From NCBI GenBank assembly GCA_013396915.1, contig VWZL01005158.1, positions 192,622-256,621 on the forward strand: a stretch of DNA of 64,000 bases. Direction: 5' to 3'. The notes beneath the pieces were generated by a model. It had not been told where the DNA came from. It did no database searches and was given only the letters and a program-made list of their open reading frames with translations. Position 1 is the stretch's first letter, and every line of letters starts with the position of its first letter. Source of the stretch: Stercorarius parasiticus (Eukaryota; Chordata; Aves; Charadriiformes; Stercorariidae). This document shows positions 39,438-51,952 of the stretch, one piece after another. The position numbers and the translations under genes are program-made.

Positions 39438-39580
39438 GAATTAATCAGAGCACTCTGGGATTAATAATTACTTAATCAAATAATCGCTTCGTGACTCCAG
39501 CACTATCTTTTTTTCTTCCAGCAGGCTGGAAATAAGAGCCGCGAATATGTAAATTGGAACTGATTAGAGGATTAGGTTTC
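39438..39580. promoter_or_regulatory. Homeodomain-motif cluster, enhancer candidate
   Basis: Within about 140 bp there are GGATTA sites (OTX/PITX K50 type) at 39458-39463 and 39569-39574, a TAATTA at 39465-39470, further TTAATC/AATTAATC words and GATTAG at 39562. The segment is repeat-free and has a balanced composition between a T-run and the next AT stretch. This density suggests a conserved developmental enhancer. AT-rich DNA generates such words by chance, so the call needs conservation data. Confidence 0.3.
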
Positions 39581-40528
39581 ACTCTTTTTTTTTTTATTAT
39601 TTGGAATAAAAACAGCCTGCAGATCCCTCTAAGCCAAGCCATGTCTCTGAATTACAACACTAGCGCCTGTCGGCTGTGATAATTTCACTTCATTAAGTTC
39701 CAGATATAAATAGAGAAAGTTTCTTATTTTTTTTCCATGCACCACCTTTAATAAGCATGGACTGAAAACACAGGGGTTATTGATCCACACAGCTATTGGG
39801 TCTTTGCGAGCCTGGTGTAACAGTGAAAGAAGACCAAACACCTTCTACCTGTGCGCTTGTGCAGCCGGGGACAATTCATCTCTGTTGAATCCATTTTAAA
39901 CCTTTTGCAGAAACTGCCAAAGAATCATTGTGAGGATGAAAGTGTCAGCTGCACCATTCATAGCAATGCAAAGCAAACGTATTTGATAGACCATGACCGT
40001 GGAAATGTCAGCAGGACTCAGCTGGGATTTTCAGGTTCGATGTCTAATGTTAAGCACCTCTGTAAGGTAGCCCCCAAATTACTGGGCTGACGGTGCCAGG
40101 CAACCTTAGTGTCCACTGATCTACAGGGAAAGCACAAGCTCAGCATCCCTGAAAATCTTCCTAGTAAAACGACATTGTTTATACACTCTCTTTCCCAATA
40201 ATATACAGGACCATGATTTTAAAGTCTTGTCCTCAGGCCAGAGTGTGGCCAACACTGGGGTTTTTAACCATGGCATCGTGTCGTATCTACTAAGTATAAG
40301 AGGGTTTGCATTTTAGGTTATTGTCCTTGTCTGTAAATCCAGCTGTGGGATCCCTGCTGCAGAGTAGGGCGCTCACAACCTCATCAGGAAAGTGGACCAT
40401 TCCTTTACCTTGTGCCTTACAGAGTGATACTAAGACATATAAGGCTAAAAGTACTTTACTGAAGCTCAGAAAAGAATTCTGTGGCAGAACAGAACTGTTA
40501 TTTTCTCAGAATTTAAGGATTATGTTCT

Positions 40529-40576
40529 TTCTTTCATAAGTTCGTTCTTTCATAAGTTCGTTCTTTCATAAATTTG
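40529..40576 (+). repeat. Three-copy 16-bp tandem repeat
   Basis: TTCTTTCATAAGTTCG occurs twice perfectly (40529-40544, 40545-40560) and a third time with two changes (40561-40576). The two perfect copies point to a recent slippage or short duplication. Confidence 0.95.
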
Positions 40577-42469
40577 TGAATGGCTAATAGGTAAGGACAC
40601 GGAACAAAAGGAAGTTCCTAATTTTGCTCTAAAAATAAAGCTCCCTTTAAGAATAATCTCCCTAAAAGAGAAGCTCAAAGGTGGGGGATCTCTGGTGCTA
40701 CAAGCAGCTCTTAAGGACAAAGGCTGACAGATCTGTTTAGATGTTAAGTGAAAGTTAATTCAGAGGATCTCAGCTTTATCCCAGTTAAATGTCACAAAAA
40801 CTCTACATGGAATTTGAACATGGCCACATGTGGGTACCAGCCTTTCTCTGCTCAGCAATGGATGCTGAGTAACAAAGGTTGTTACAGGTCAGCAAAGAAA
40901 ATTGCAGTTGTAAATCTGTTTTTTGCAGTGGGGTGAATGCCAAATTCAAATACAGAGAGCACAGCAACTGAAAACCTAGGCATGCAGGCAAAGCCACTTC
41001 GGAAAAAACCCTGTACAGAGTCTACCTCCACCGGTCCCGGCTCCAGCAGGTGGTTCTAGTAATCCCTTATTTTTCACAAGCATTAGTTTTATACGGAAAC
41101 ATTAAAATAAACAGACTTGGGAACAAAAGGTGCTGGGGAGTGGAAAAGGGATACGAAACCTTCCAGCTTGTGGTCAGCAAAAGAGATTCTTGGCTTCTTG
41201 TGAAATGTCTTTCCTCTGTTTATAAGTTCATTCTCTTGGAGGGGAGTGCAGGGGGAGAAGGGGACACATGGGACAAAACCTTCTGCACCATAAGCAAAGA
41301 CAAAAAAGAGGGAAGATCACTCACTTCAGTGGCATAATATGCCCTATACGTGAGGTCTCTGGGGGTTACTTATGGGCTGGGGGCTGCACATCTGCAGGAG
41401 GCAGAAAGCTGGGACGTGTGGGCTCAATCTTCCAGGCATCTATAGGAATTTCCCTGCATATTGGTGGATTTGCAGGTACCAGCTCACCTCTTTAAGGGAA
41501 TAATAAAGAGTCACCTCCCCTCATAGGTTCTGAAACTCAGTTTTTCTTTCCCTCTTGCACATGAGTCTCAGGAAGGTTGACAGCTTTGGGAAAGAAAGGT
41601 GCTGGCTGAGAAGTGGGGAATGTGGATGAGTCGTGCAAAGGGGACTCCTACGTGGGAGACTGTAAACATTAAAATGAGATCTCTTAGTTTGCACTAAAGG
41701 AACACAACAACACAATAAAGCAGCACCCATCTTTTTAAAGCCATGAGCAATTAGAATTAATACATACTGCTACTAATGATAATTTTCGGCCTGAATCCAG
41801 TAAGAATTGATCCTGGTTCCGAGATGACATATGAAATAACTAACCTCCACCGCAGATGCTCTGGGATTTGATCATGTTTATTTCCATGGCCTGCTGAAAG
41901 TCAGGAATAATTCTACCAGATGAAACCTGCGAGTTCACTCGGATCCCAGCCTGGAATTTAGCTAGCGATATATACTGGGAATGCCAGGGAGCCTCAGGAT
42001 GTCTATAGCCATGCCTGTGTGGGCAGCGGGATGGGGTGGAGGGCATCCTGCCGCCCTCTTTCCTTGGAATATTACATGGGCTGAAAACAGGCGCACGCCC
42101 ACGAGAGGCCGGGGCAGATGCTGAGTTTGTTTCAGCTGTACATGCAAAAATCAAACAGCGTGGTGTCTTCCTGCTCTGCCACTGCCCGGGGGAGACAGTA
42201 AAGCCTTGTGAAGCAGAAATCGAGTGAAATACTTGGCTGGATGCTCATATTATGTAAATTCAAGCTTGAAAGCTTCAAGTATTTTTTTAAAAATGTCACA
42301 CACGTGGGGCTTGTTAAGTATTACTGACTACCAGAGCGATTCTTAAGGAATTAGGAGGACTTGCAAATCTAGAGTAGAAACTTAGCCACTACAGCTAATT
42401 CTTATAAGCACCTTGTGGATTGTGTGTGTTTTGCAGACATTTTGTGAAGAATTTGGATGGTGATTTCCC

Positions 42470-42520
42470 GGAAAAAAAAAAAAAAAGGAAAAAAAAAGAG
42501 AAGAAAAAAAAAAGAGAAAG
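42470..42520 (+). repeat. 51-nt purine-only tract
   Basis: Fifty-one consecutive purines run from 42470 to 42520, mostly long A-runs broken by GG, GAG and G, bounded by TTTCCC on the left and CATTGC on the right. It is a possible poly(A) remnant or triplex-forming mirror-like tract. No parent element is identified. Confidence 0.85.
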
Positions 42521-43279
42521 CATTGCTGTGAAACTGCAATGCTGCTCAGAGAAACCTTGATGTTTTTTACAGTATTCCCAGGTACTTTAAGGCTAGGTGT
42601 GCTTGAAATTGAAGTCTAGGAATTAGAGAACACAAACTTCATTTATTCAGGAGGAATTGGAAAACATGAATGCGTTTCCATGGAGATGGGGTTATTTCCT
42701 TTCCCACAATTCAAATCTTTTCCACAGGTCCTGTTTCTTTCTGGTCACCCTAATGTTTTGTTGAGGAGAGTTTTTTGGATGTTGATCTCGAGAGTTGGCC
42801 AAGCTCCAGGCGGAACAATGAAAAAGTCATAAATCTCTTTAATAGATATAAGAAGAAAGAAAAAAGAAGAAGGCAGAGAAATGGAGGGACTGAAGTATGG
42901 CAGTCCCAGCACATCCATCAAACACAGAATACTCTTTTTGAGGAGAACACGCCAATTAAAAAATTTTTAGACCTTTATGGTCTTATAAGGGGTTCTGATG
43001 CCCAAGGTGCCCTTCATATTTATATATAAAACAAATATTTTGATATTTTCTCCAAATTATGGTGCTAGGGAATGTTCTGTGTGTCTTAACTGCTATCACA
43101 TAACATTAAGCTTACAAAGCTTAGAGCTACCTCACCTAACTCCGAGCTATGTGGATGTGGGATTCATCCTTCAGCCGTCAGAACTGTGGCCACATAGACC
43201 AACTCAGTAGGGAAAGACGGATATTTCTAGGGAGTGACTCAGCTCCATCTGAGATATTGTCTTCAGAAGACAGTGACGA

Positions 43280-43340
43280 TCATTGAATGGTTTGTGTTGG
43301 AACGGACCTTTAAAGATCACCTAGTCCAACCATGTTCTCC
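43280..43340 (-). mobile_element. CR1 LINE 3' end fragment
   Basis: 'cattgaatggtttgtgttggaacggacctttaaagatcacctagtccaacc' is the minus-strand CR1 3' end (rev: ggttggactaggtgatctttaaaggtccgttccaacacaaacca). Only about 60 bp remain, so this is a very short, 5'-truncated insertion. Confidence 0.8.
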
Positions 43341-43711
43341 AAGATGGAGAACTCATGTAGGAATCAAATGAACCCTAAGGATAAAATAGCTTCCTGAATA
43401 GTGTACAAGTAGACAATGCATGTGTATTTGATCTCATAGAGTTATCTGATCAAGCAGATAACAAAGCAATAATGATACTCCTTCTACAATGCCGTCACTG
43501 TAGTGAGCGGTCATGTTACGTTGCCGATGGGCTCTGCAGTGTGCCTTGTTCAGGCATGTCTTATGAAGTGGTGTGTGTTATTTACACATGGCGTGCAAAA
43601 CTCGAGTGGGTCTGGCTGCTTTGACCACTTGCAGCTTCGAGTGATATCAGTAGAGCTCTGTAGCAGGTGCCTAGAAGGACAGTTTGGTTATTAGATTGTG
43701 TTCATACCATA

Positions 43712-43760
43712 CCCCTTTCAGCAAATGTAAAATGGGTTTGTAATAATTTTTAGCAATGTA
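43712..43760 (+). repeat. Possible MIR fragment
   Basis: 'ccctttcagcaaatgtaaaatgggtttgtaataat' resembles the MIR 3' core 'cctcatctgtaaaatggggataataat'. Only this block is visible. Confidence 0.3.
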
Positions 43761-44899
43761 CAGGGGACCAGAAATTACAGAGTTTATGTGGATAATATTT
43801 TTTATTGAAGACTTTTTTTTCATCCCTGTTCTAAAAGTACAGTATACACAACCTTTCTCCTCAAAAGCTGATAAATGGTTTAGCCATTATTTAAAGTTCG
43901 GGAAAAGGCAGCTACAGAAATAACATTTTAATGTATTCCAGATTAGACTTCATGCTATATTTGTAATAAAGACTTGTTTCCAACATTGGTTGGCAGATCA
44001 CTCATATGGACAATTATCCAAATAGCTATTAGGATACGATTGCGCTCATTTCCAGGCAGTGCAAGATTGCCAGAACTCAGCTTGGCTGGCGGTTGGATTT
44101 TGGTTTGACTTTTGGAGAAAACCACAAGAATTTGTCAGTCGTCTTGGCCGTAAGGGAGTCTTCTTGTCCTGAGGCTATTCTTTTTCCTCTTCGAATATAG
44201 AAGGCAAACCATGCTCTTGTTAGGTTTGGGTTCCTTTTTATTTATTTCATTATCTCTTACCTTAGTGGCATCAGGAGAAGACTCAGATGTGACTAGCCTA
44301 GGAGATGAGAGACCTCTCCCATCGTTAATGGAAAAGAGGAGGGTCAGTATGGGAAGAGCACATGTATTCTCTGGAGGGTGAAAACTGAAGAGGAAATCAA
44401 AGGTCATGAATTTCTTTTACTGGGGGAAGGGAGCTTAAGGGAGGGAATACTTAATGCCAAGCTAAATCAGTGTTAGTTGGGAATGGAGACTCCCTCTCTT
44501 TATGCATTATGCTAATGCGTCGTTTGGCAGATCTGAATCATGCTGGCTAGTTTAGTCAAGAGCTTGAGTCGAAGAACACCAACTCCCTCAGAAGGAAAAA
44601 GATCTCTTTGTGCCAGGGAACATGTTCTGTGGTGAGATGATGTAATTGTTTAAGTCACAGATGCAGTGGTCAGGAAGGTTTTTCATATTGAAAGATAGGT
44701 AGGTCCACAATGGTCCATGAAACTTCAAGTCAGTCCAGCCGTGCCCTTTGCTAGAGCTTAGAACAGAAAGAGGTTCATTATTTATTGCCAGTCTAGCGTG
44801 GGTGCTGCTTAGACCAGCAGACAGAGGTTGGGGGCTGGTGTGTCTCTCCATCCCAAAACTTGTAATAGTTCATTTCAAGACCTTAAATGAGGTACTTGA

Positions 44900-44960
44900 G
44901 TGGTGATGCTTAGTGTTCTTCCCTTTGTAAAATGGAGATAATAAGTCTGGAACCAAATCA
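44900..44960 (+). repeat. MIR SINE fragment
   Basis: 'gttcttccctttgtaaaatggagataataagtctgg' matches the MIR core 'gtttcctcatctgtaaaatggggataataatagta' in order and spacing, in the plus orientation. The flanks have decayed beyond recognition. Confidence 0.45.
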
Positions 44961-47900
44961 TAATCATTGCATTGTTGAAATGAAATTTATGAAAGATAAT
45001 GTGCTCCTTGTGACAACAGGGGACTTGGTAAAGGATCCAGAGGTCCTTTGCTCTTCTATATTGCTATAATCAGATAAAAGGCTTTGGATAAACACATCAC
45101 ATAAGCTGCCAGGAGATGCCAGCATTTCTGAAAAATATCTGTCCAAACTCTTGGTTCTCAAAAAGAGGAGAAGGTCCAGGACTAAAGCATCTTGTTTCTC
45201 ATTTGTTTGTCATGAGTAACAACATATACTGTATCGTAGCTGAACAGTGAAACACAGCTTCAAGCACAGGAGCTGATAAACACCGTGGCAGTAAGGCTGG
45301 TGAAAATGAAAACACTTAAAGGAGAGGAATATCACAGGCCCTTTGTTAAAAAATAATCTCATGATCTTCTCTGAGCTCCGGTTGGGTCTCCCTGTAAAGA
45401 CTTTTCCGTGGGGTGAATACAGCAACATTTAATGTCTCAAAATCCTTTCTTGCTGGCTGTGCTCCAAAGCAATGACTGCACCGAAAGGGCTGAGGCATAT
45501 CCTACCAATGGAGCAGAAAATTGCTTCAAGGCTAATAGCAGTAACACCTTGGCGAAGCAAACACTGTAATTAGCAATAAAGCAGCACCCATGCCCAATAG
45601 GTCTATTGTGTCCCATATACGATTTTGCTCTTTGGTGCAAAGGGGAAACGTGTGTGTGAGTGAGAATGAGCGTACAGAGGTAATCCCCATCCAGTCTGTT
45701 AATGATGAATGTGCTGCAGTTGGCATAAAGTGGAACATATGCCAAGATGAGGCCCTCTTGTTCCTTCCAGTCCCCCACCTACATTCTCCCAAACACCACA
45801 TTATATTTTTAGCATTTTTATTTTCTTGGAAAAATATATAAACTGCAGTTATAAAATGTGTTTAAACAAATGAAATGGAGCTAGCAGGTGTACAAAATGT
45901 CCTAAAATGCTTCCCATGGCTGCAGTTAAAAAAAAAAAAAAGAAGTAAACTTAAACAGTTCCATAGTGGAAAAAAAAAATCTGTAGGTAGAGTATATAAA
46001 TGTAATTCTTTCACACTGCACGGTCACTTTCATTTTTGACTTCTAAAATCCACCTAGAGTCATTCTTGGTTTGTGTCTTCATTTCTCACCCAGATTAAAG
46101 GGTTAATTCTGCCATTGCCATCTGTGGGAAATAATATATCAGAGTTACCACTGCTTTAACTTCGGAGATCACCAGCACATCAGGTGGAAAGCTGACCTGC
46201 AAAGCTGTGAATGTGTGCTGTTATTTACTATTTTTATCAGGTCCATGTTGAATCTGGAGAAGACTTAGGTTCAGTTTGGAGATTATTTTTATTTAGGATT
46301 TAATTTTTTGTAGAATAGGGTTGCATTGAGAAGCTTAATCAAAACTGAAGTACAGCTGTCAGCGCACATAAAGATATAAGCACATAGATATAGATTTGTA
46401 TATATGTATGTATACATCTAGAGAAGATGTCAGTCCAAAATAATTCATAATCAAAATACTCCATTAGCCAAGAGACAGGAGGCTATGCAGAGAAAGAAAA
46501 TCATTCATTCTAAGGAGAGCTGGAAATAGGGTTTTGTATTGTGCTTGTGCTGCCTGGTTTGGTGGAAAGGGACTATTTGTGACATTCAAATGGAACGGAT
46601 TCTAACTTCTCTTTGCCCTCTGAATGCTCAGAGGAGTTGATACCTTGAATTTCGGGTAAGACCCGTCACTAGCTCTGATGGCTGAGCAATTTTAGCACAG
46701 GGAGGGAAGAGGTAGGCTTTCATTCGATAACGAAAAGTGACATTTTTACAGCTGGCTCTGAACATTTCTCGCTACCTACCTAAACTTTGGTAAAATGTTT
46801 TTGGGTTTTTTTCCCCTAAAATAACTCCCATCTCAGAATCTTTTTAATCTTATTTTTGTCTCATTTTTATTTCTTTCTTTTTCAAAATATTGGGAATTGT
46901 TTTTATCTGTGTGTATGCAATTTGAAATCTGTCCACTTGAAACTGAAATCAGGACAGTAACAGGATATTTTGCTGTCCTGGAGATGGCTTTCAGTGTCAT
47001 GCTGTCCTATAAAAAGTTAGCTCAGAGAAGGACTGTGCTACAGAAAAAAATACAGAGGGAACCCATGGCCCTTGAGGTAAGAGATACTCAGAGAAGATTT
47101 CTTGATTCCAGCAACATAGTCGATCCTATTTGGCATCTCTTTTGCTTTGGTTTTGCTACAGCCTGCTAAAACTCATATTATTCCAGGAAGCCACATTCTA
47201 GAGTAAAGCCCCCATCCATTTTTAAAATCCCCCTTTGTAGTTTTCAGCTAGCTGTGTGGTTCCGTACGAGTCCAATGGCCAACTTTCTTTCCAGCAATCA
47301 AGGATAACAAAATACATTATTTTTAAATTAAACAAACCCTCTTTTTTTTTCCATGGGAAATTACTCAGAGTGCAGTAAAATGTGTCGCATTCATATTTCC
47401 AATCTTTCTGAAACAGTTTGGTTCTCTAAGTAAAATTTTTAATGCATAGATTTCATGCGAGGTCAAAATTCATTAAAACACATTTTCCCATCTCTGCTCA
47501 TTTGTTTAAGCCTAAGATATTCTATTGAACTCTGGTAGAAATGTCGTGTCTATTATTTTTACAGGAATAAAGTTCACAAACATTATATGAATTATTAAAT
47601 AGATATTGTTATAATTACTATTTTTTTGACTAATAAAAAGTTTTCAAATTAATACCAAATTTCAGCTATGCATCTCAAAGTATATTTGTGATTAATCTAG
47701 CCTTGAGCAGTTTTCTGAGATGCCAGGTTCAAATCCTCAATCCTCTTTACTCTATTGAACACCCGCTGTTACTCTGGTGTGTTAATTTAAGCGTGATTCT
47801 CCAGCCCCACGCGAGGTGCTGATATGAGTATTAACGTGCAATGCTGACAAATGCGTGTGGATGGATTATTCCCAGTTGTGTGTCCAATTTTCTTTTAATG

Positions 47901-48584
47901 GGTCATTTTCTTCTGAATGGGTAGTTCATTTCACCGCTGCTCTACTAAACTAGAGACCTGGCTTAAATCTCCTATCTGCTAGATGGCTGCGAGTGTGGTA
48001 GAAATTCTGCAAATTGGTGGGGATTCGTTTAGAAACTGAAGAGGAAAAGAAATGGAAAAAAGGAGAGATGGTTCACTTGTCTGAGATAGTGTTTCTGGCT
48101 GCGTAGGAGCAACTGCAGAGTGAGGCAAAAACAAATGACAGTAAATGAAAACATTTTTGAACGCAGAGGACTGTTGAAAAGGTTTGGAGATGTCTTCTCA
48201 TCTAATATAACATTATCATTGTTCCAGCTTCTGCAAGCTTTTTAGTATCCCCGTCTCTGAACAGAGTTACAAACCTAATTACCAGAAATGATTCCTTAAA
48301 GCCTGAAAGCAATCCAGCTCACTGCACTAACAGCGATGGAGAAAAACTATTTTAAACTCATGATCCATATGCGGTATGAAGTTTAACAGGATTTGCAGTG
48401 AGGCTGTTAAGAGGACTGGAGCTCTGTATTGGAGCCTGTCCGTATGCACAGACAAGTGAAATCTTTTCAAACAAACAGGGTGGAAATTCTTGGCTTCTCC
48501 AGGAACCGGCCTTATTTCCAGCGGATCGTGGTTTGGATTCCCAGCCTGCCCTTGGCATTCCAGTTTTCCCCCTGCTTGCCACAG

Positions 48585-48641
48585 CTAGATTGTGTTTGCT
48601 GTTTCTGGACCGAAATGCTGAACAAGATCCTGGTGCCTCAG
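48585..48641 (+). other. Splice-bounded 57-bp interval, exon candidate
   Basis: A strong acceptor (pyrimidine-rich TTTTCCCCCTGCTTGCCACAG) precedes this interval and CAG followed by GTAGGC, a good donor, ends it. Its length is 57 (19 codons). Two of three frames are open. It has no recognised homology. Chance pairs of sites are common, so treat it as a lead only. Confidence 0.2.
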
Positions 48642-51600
48642 GTAGGCGATGTTTTACCATGGAGGAAGAAATCCCTGTCTGAAGTCAGGCAATGGAACCT
48701 CCTAGTTAACAACTGGCAAACCTACAGGAAAGGAATTGAGCTGCCGTCAGTAGGTAACATATTAATGGCTGGTGTTTAATTTCTTATAGGTAAAACATAA
48801 GAATATGGTGGTCCTCACATTAGTGGTCTAACTACAGAAAAGTCTGTGTAGAAAGGTAGCACCGTTTCCTTCCATCTGCCATTAAGGGCCTTGCAGATCT
48901 GCCAGAAAAGGGAAAATTAACCTTCTGTGGAAATCCAGCAAAAGGCCTTTTCCCCTTTAAATCATTAAAGGGGAACTTAATGATGCATCAGCCTGCAGAG
49001 TGCGTTTCAGCCAGATGCACACAGGCATTTGGATATTTGACTGGCTGCTTTGGAGACGCTGAAGCTCCATGTTTCCTCCTTAGGCTTACCAGACTCATTG
49101 TAGGTAGTAATAACTACAGTTCCCTCTACGGTTTCTGAACTGCTAAAGGTTAGAGGCTGTTGTGATCAGTAATAACATCTATTGCTGAACTTAGCTCCTG
49201 TACCCACCACGTGCTCATTTCTCTGTGCACTACTGGCAAAAATAACAGCATGAAGGAGAGAAAGACTCCTCAGCCCTGCGCAGGGACAGATGAAAGATGA
49301 CAAGTCTGGCTGACAAAAAGCTCAGCGAGGCATAAATGAACGGGTTATGATTTTGCTCAAAATGGTAGTGACAAAAAAAAGAGAGAAATCCTGTCTTTTC
49401 TAAGACCCTTTTACATGCAGAGACTCATCTATAGCCAACAGATGCATGGTACAGCATTTTCATTGGCTGGAGACCAAATTAGGGACAATGCTATACATGA
49501 AACTTGCTCATTTGACCGATGTTATGCTTCATTTTCATCAGTGCTGTCCATGGAATATTAGATATTCTGGCAGTTATTTAATAAGGCAAATGCACACAAG
49601 GAGCCCTTTAAGGTAAAAATGTAAAATAATCTCTATTTTCTCTTCAGGAGGTTTTGGCAAATGGGAAAAGATGGAGAAAAGGGAATAAAAAGTGTATGTG
49701 AAACAAAAGTTTTAACAGTCTGTCTAACCAATTGGTATAATTAAGTTTTACTTCAGCCCTCAAGAAACCCCAGGGAAGTTTGTGGCATCCCAGTTCATGT
49801 GCATATTAAGTAGGGGATCATGTAACCTTCATGCAATGTTGGAAAGGGATGGTTTGATGGTTTTTAAAGAGTTACAGCACTCATTTTATAGCAGTGTCAG
49901 TCTGAGGTAGCTCTGGACTGCAGCAGATTCACCAAGGTTCTCCAAATTAGAAGCGGAGGCAATGGAAATGAAGGGAGGAACATGAGCTAAACCAAATGGG
50001 CTGAAGCCCTGACCTGACACCCCTCAGAATCAGTTAACAGTGGGACATCACTAAATATCCATGAGGGAGGTGTGCGATGTCCTGTGAGAAGGTGAACAAT
50101 GTTCTCCTGTTGTCCCACACAAAAGCAGTTCCCATTCTCCTCCCTTCTGAGTGGTACTAAGATGTAGAGGATCCTTCAGCACTGTTGGTGAAAAACCTTG
50201 AGGTGGCATCAGAAATGACGGAATTTGGTCCCACGTTACCCCCCCCCGAGCCACTCTTCCCATTTACATCCCTGAAAGGAGGTGGAGGCACAAGAAGAGC
50301 ACAGGACCTCCAGGAGTTCCTTCGGAGGGTGCTGAGTGGGGTCTGCCAAACACTGTGCTATAAGAATTTAATATATTAAGGAGTAATTCCTTAAGATTGT
50401 CATTAATGGTGTCTCCTAGTTAAAAAGTAGTAGCCGGAGTAACCTCTTCAACAAGGCAGCGTTGTCGAGTAAGCAGAGTGGTTGGCAAACCAGCAATCTT
50501 AGTTTCTTCCAAACATACTTATCTGCCCAATATACCCAATTTGCTCACCCCCAATAGGCTGAACTGCTTAAGTTTCTTACAACATAGGAGCTAGTCTCAT
50601 ATCTTCACCAAGTCCTTCTTTAATACCTAAAACTATCAGTTTACACTGACATTATTTCTTCCATTCAGTACTGGGTAAATCCTCAGCTGCTGAAATCAGT
50701 CCTGTCCACTGCAGTGAAACTGAGTAAAATGTGCATTGGAACTTCTTTCCAAATAAAAAATTGCTTTTTCATTCTAAATGAAAAGGAAAGGATGAGAAGG
50801 TACTGTGTACAAACTGATCCATCACAATTTTAGTAGACTTTCTGAGATCTCAATCACGCTATCTCATTGTGTAGGCAGGGAAATAAAAAGCACGGAGGAA
50901 GGAGACTGCAACTCATTTTAACATGTAAACCACTAATGAGTCCAAAAGTTACAAATTCTAACCTTTACCTCTTCTTCCCTTCTTTAGCCCTCAGTCCTAA
51001 GCAGTCCCAAATATGATACAGCACTTCAGGAGACAAACATTCCTATGGTATTTCAGGAGTGCTGAGGTGGGAGATATAGATTTACGAAGGTCTTACAGTG
51101 GGTTTTTTTTTGGGCCCCCCAAACAATGCTGTTATAGAACATGTCCTCACAAAATATTCTACCCTTGCACATTTCCATTTTGGGCTTGCAACCAGGTGTG
51201 TCTGAACTCTCTGCAGCAGGGTTTTACCCAGCATGATTCCTGGAACATAAATGCAGCTTGTCCCCATGTGTTTTCCCCGGCAGCTTCAGTTCCTGAACAA
51301 GCAGTTCTTTCCTCGCACGTAAGTCACCTACATGCTGGAAAAAACCCAGAAGGAACCTGCAAGTAGCTGCCTCGCATAATGTCCTCCAACATACACAGGC
51401 ATCTTCTCTTGGATGTCTCGGCTCGGCTGTCTCAAAGGCTGGGATTGTGCACACCGTGGTACGGGGTACCCTGAATTTTTTTGACAAAGCAATGAAGGGG
51501 TAAAGGCTGTGGCACCCTCTAAGCTCACTGTTGTGTGATCTAAATCAACAAATAATAAGTGAGAGCAAACAGGACATTTGCTTCCAAACCCCATATATTA

Positions 51601-51887
51601 GTGTTCTGGTCCAGAGCAGTAAACGCAGCCCAAGCCCACAATGGTTATTTCTTTAGCTTGGGTGGTAGCAGCACATTCCTCCGGTGCAGAGTGTCCCAGC
51701 CTTGCTCTCACAGGTGACTTTCTGCTACAACAGCACTTTCACAGCTGCTGACTGAGAGTGGCAAAATCTAGCATTTTATAAATTGGCTCTTCTGTAAAAG
51801 AGCTGTTCAAAGCTGCTGCACTAGGGCTCCCATGGAAGGAGTTAGACACCTGCCGCGCATGGCTTCGTTTATATGATCTCGCCTCTT

Positions 51888-51952
51888 AGAAGGGTTTTGG
51901 ACTGGATGATTTCTTGGGATCCCTTCGAGCCCTACCTTCTAGGATTCTAAAC
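51888..51952 (+). mobile_element. CR1 LINE 3' end fragment
   Basis: 'aagggttttggactggatgatttcttgggatcccttcgagccctaccttctaggattctaa' follows the CR1 3' end ('ggttggactagatgatctctagaggtcccttccaaccc...attctatgattct') with many substitutions. The octamer tail is reduced to a single ATTCT-like word. It is old. Confidence 0.7.

Larger units (their letters stand above)
38848..43279. other. Non-coding DNA with enhancer-like cluster
   Basis: No gene is recognised. The interval 39.43-39.58 kb is a homeodomain-motif cluster listed separately. A frame at 41.84-42.15 kb on the minus strand (104 codons) lacks any recognised domain. A GT-rich patch at 42.42 kb precedes a purine run. Confidence 0.5.
43341..51887. 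other. Non-coding DNA, no gene recognised
   Basis: Frames of up to 117 codons show no family pattern. Two weak MIR-type words (43.72 and 44.91 kb) and a splice-bounded 57-bp interval (48.6 kb) are listed separately. The stretch 47.2-47.7 kb is very AT-rich (many TTTAAA/AATAAA words) and holds no gene. Nothing resembles a structural RNA. Confidence 0.5.

Noticed and set aside
42674..42687. X-box-like GTTTCCATGGAGAT
   Set aside because: Right half matches poorly and there is no CpG island or promoter context.
47728..47745. tRNA B-box-like 'ggttcaaatcc'
   Set aside because: No matching A box, acceptor stem or anticodon loop could be fitted around it; more likely a decayed SINE word or chance.
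50440..50520. Possible tRNA-derived SINE head ('gcagcgttgtcgagtaagcagagtggttgg')
   Set aside because: Words are suggestive but the order and length do not fit a known element convincingly.
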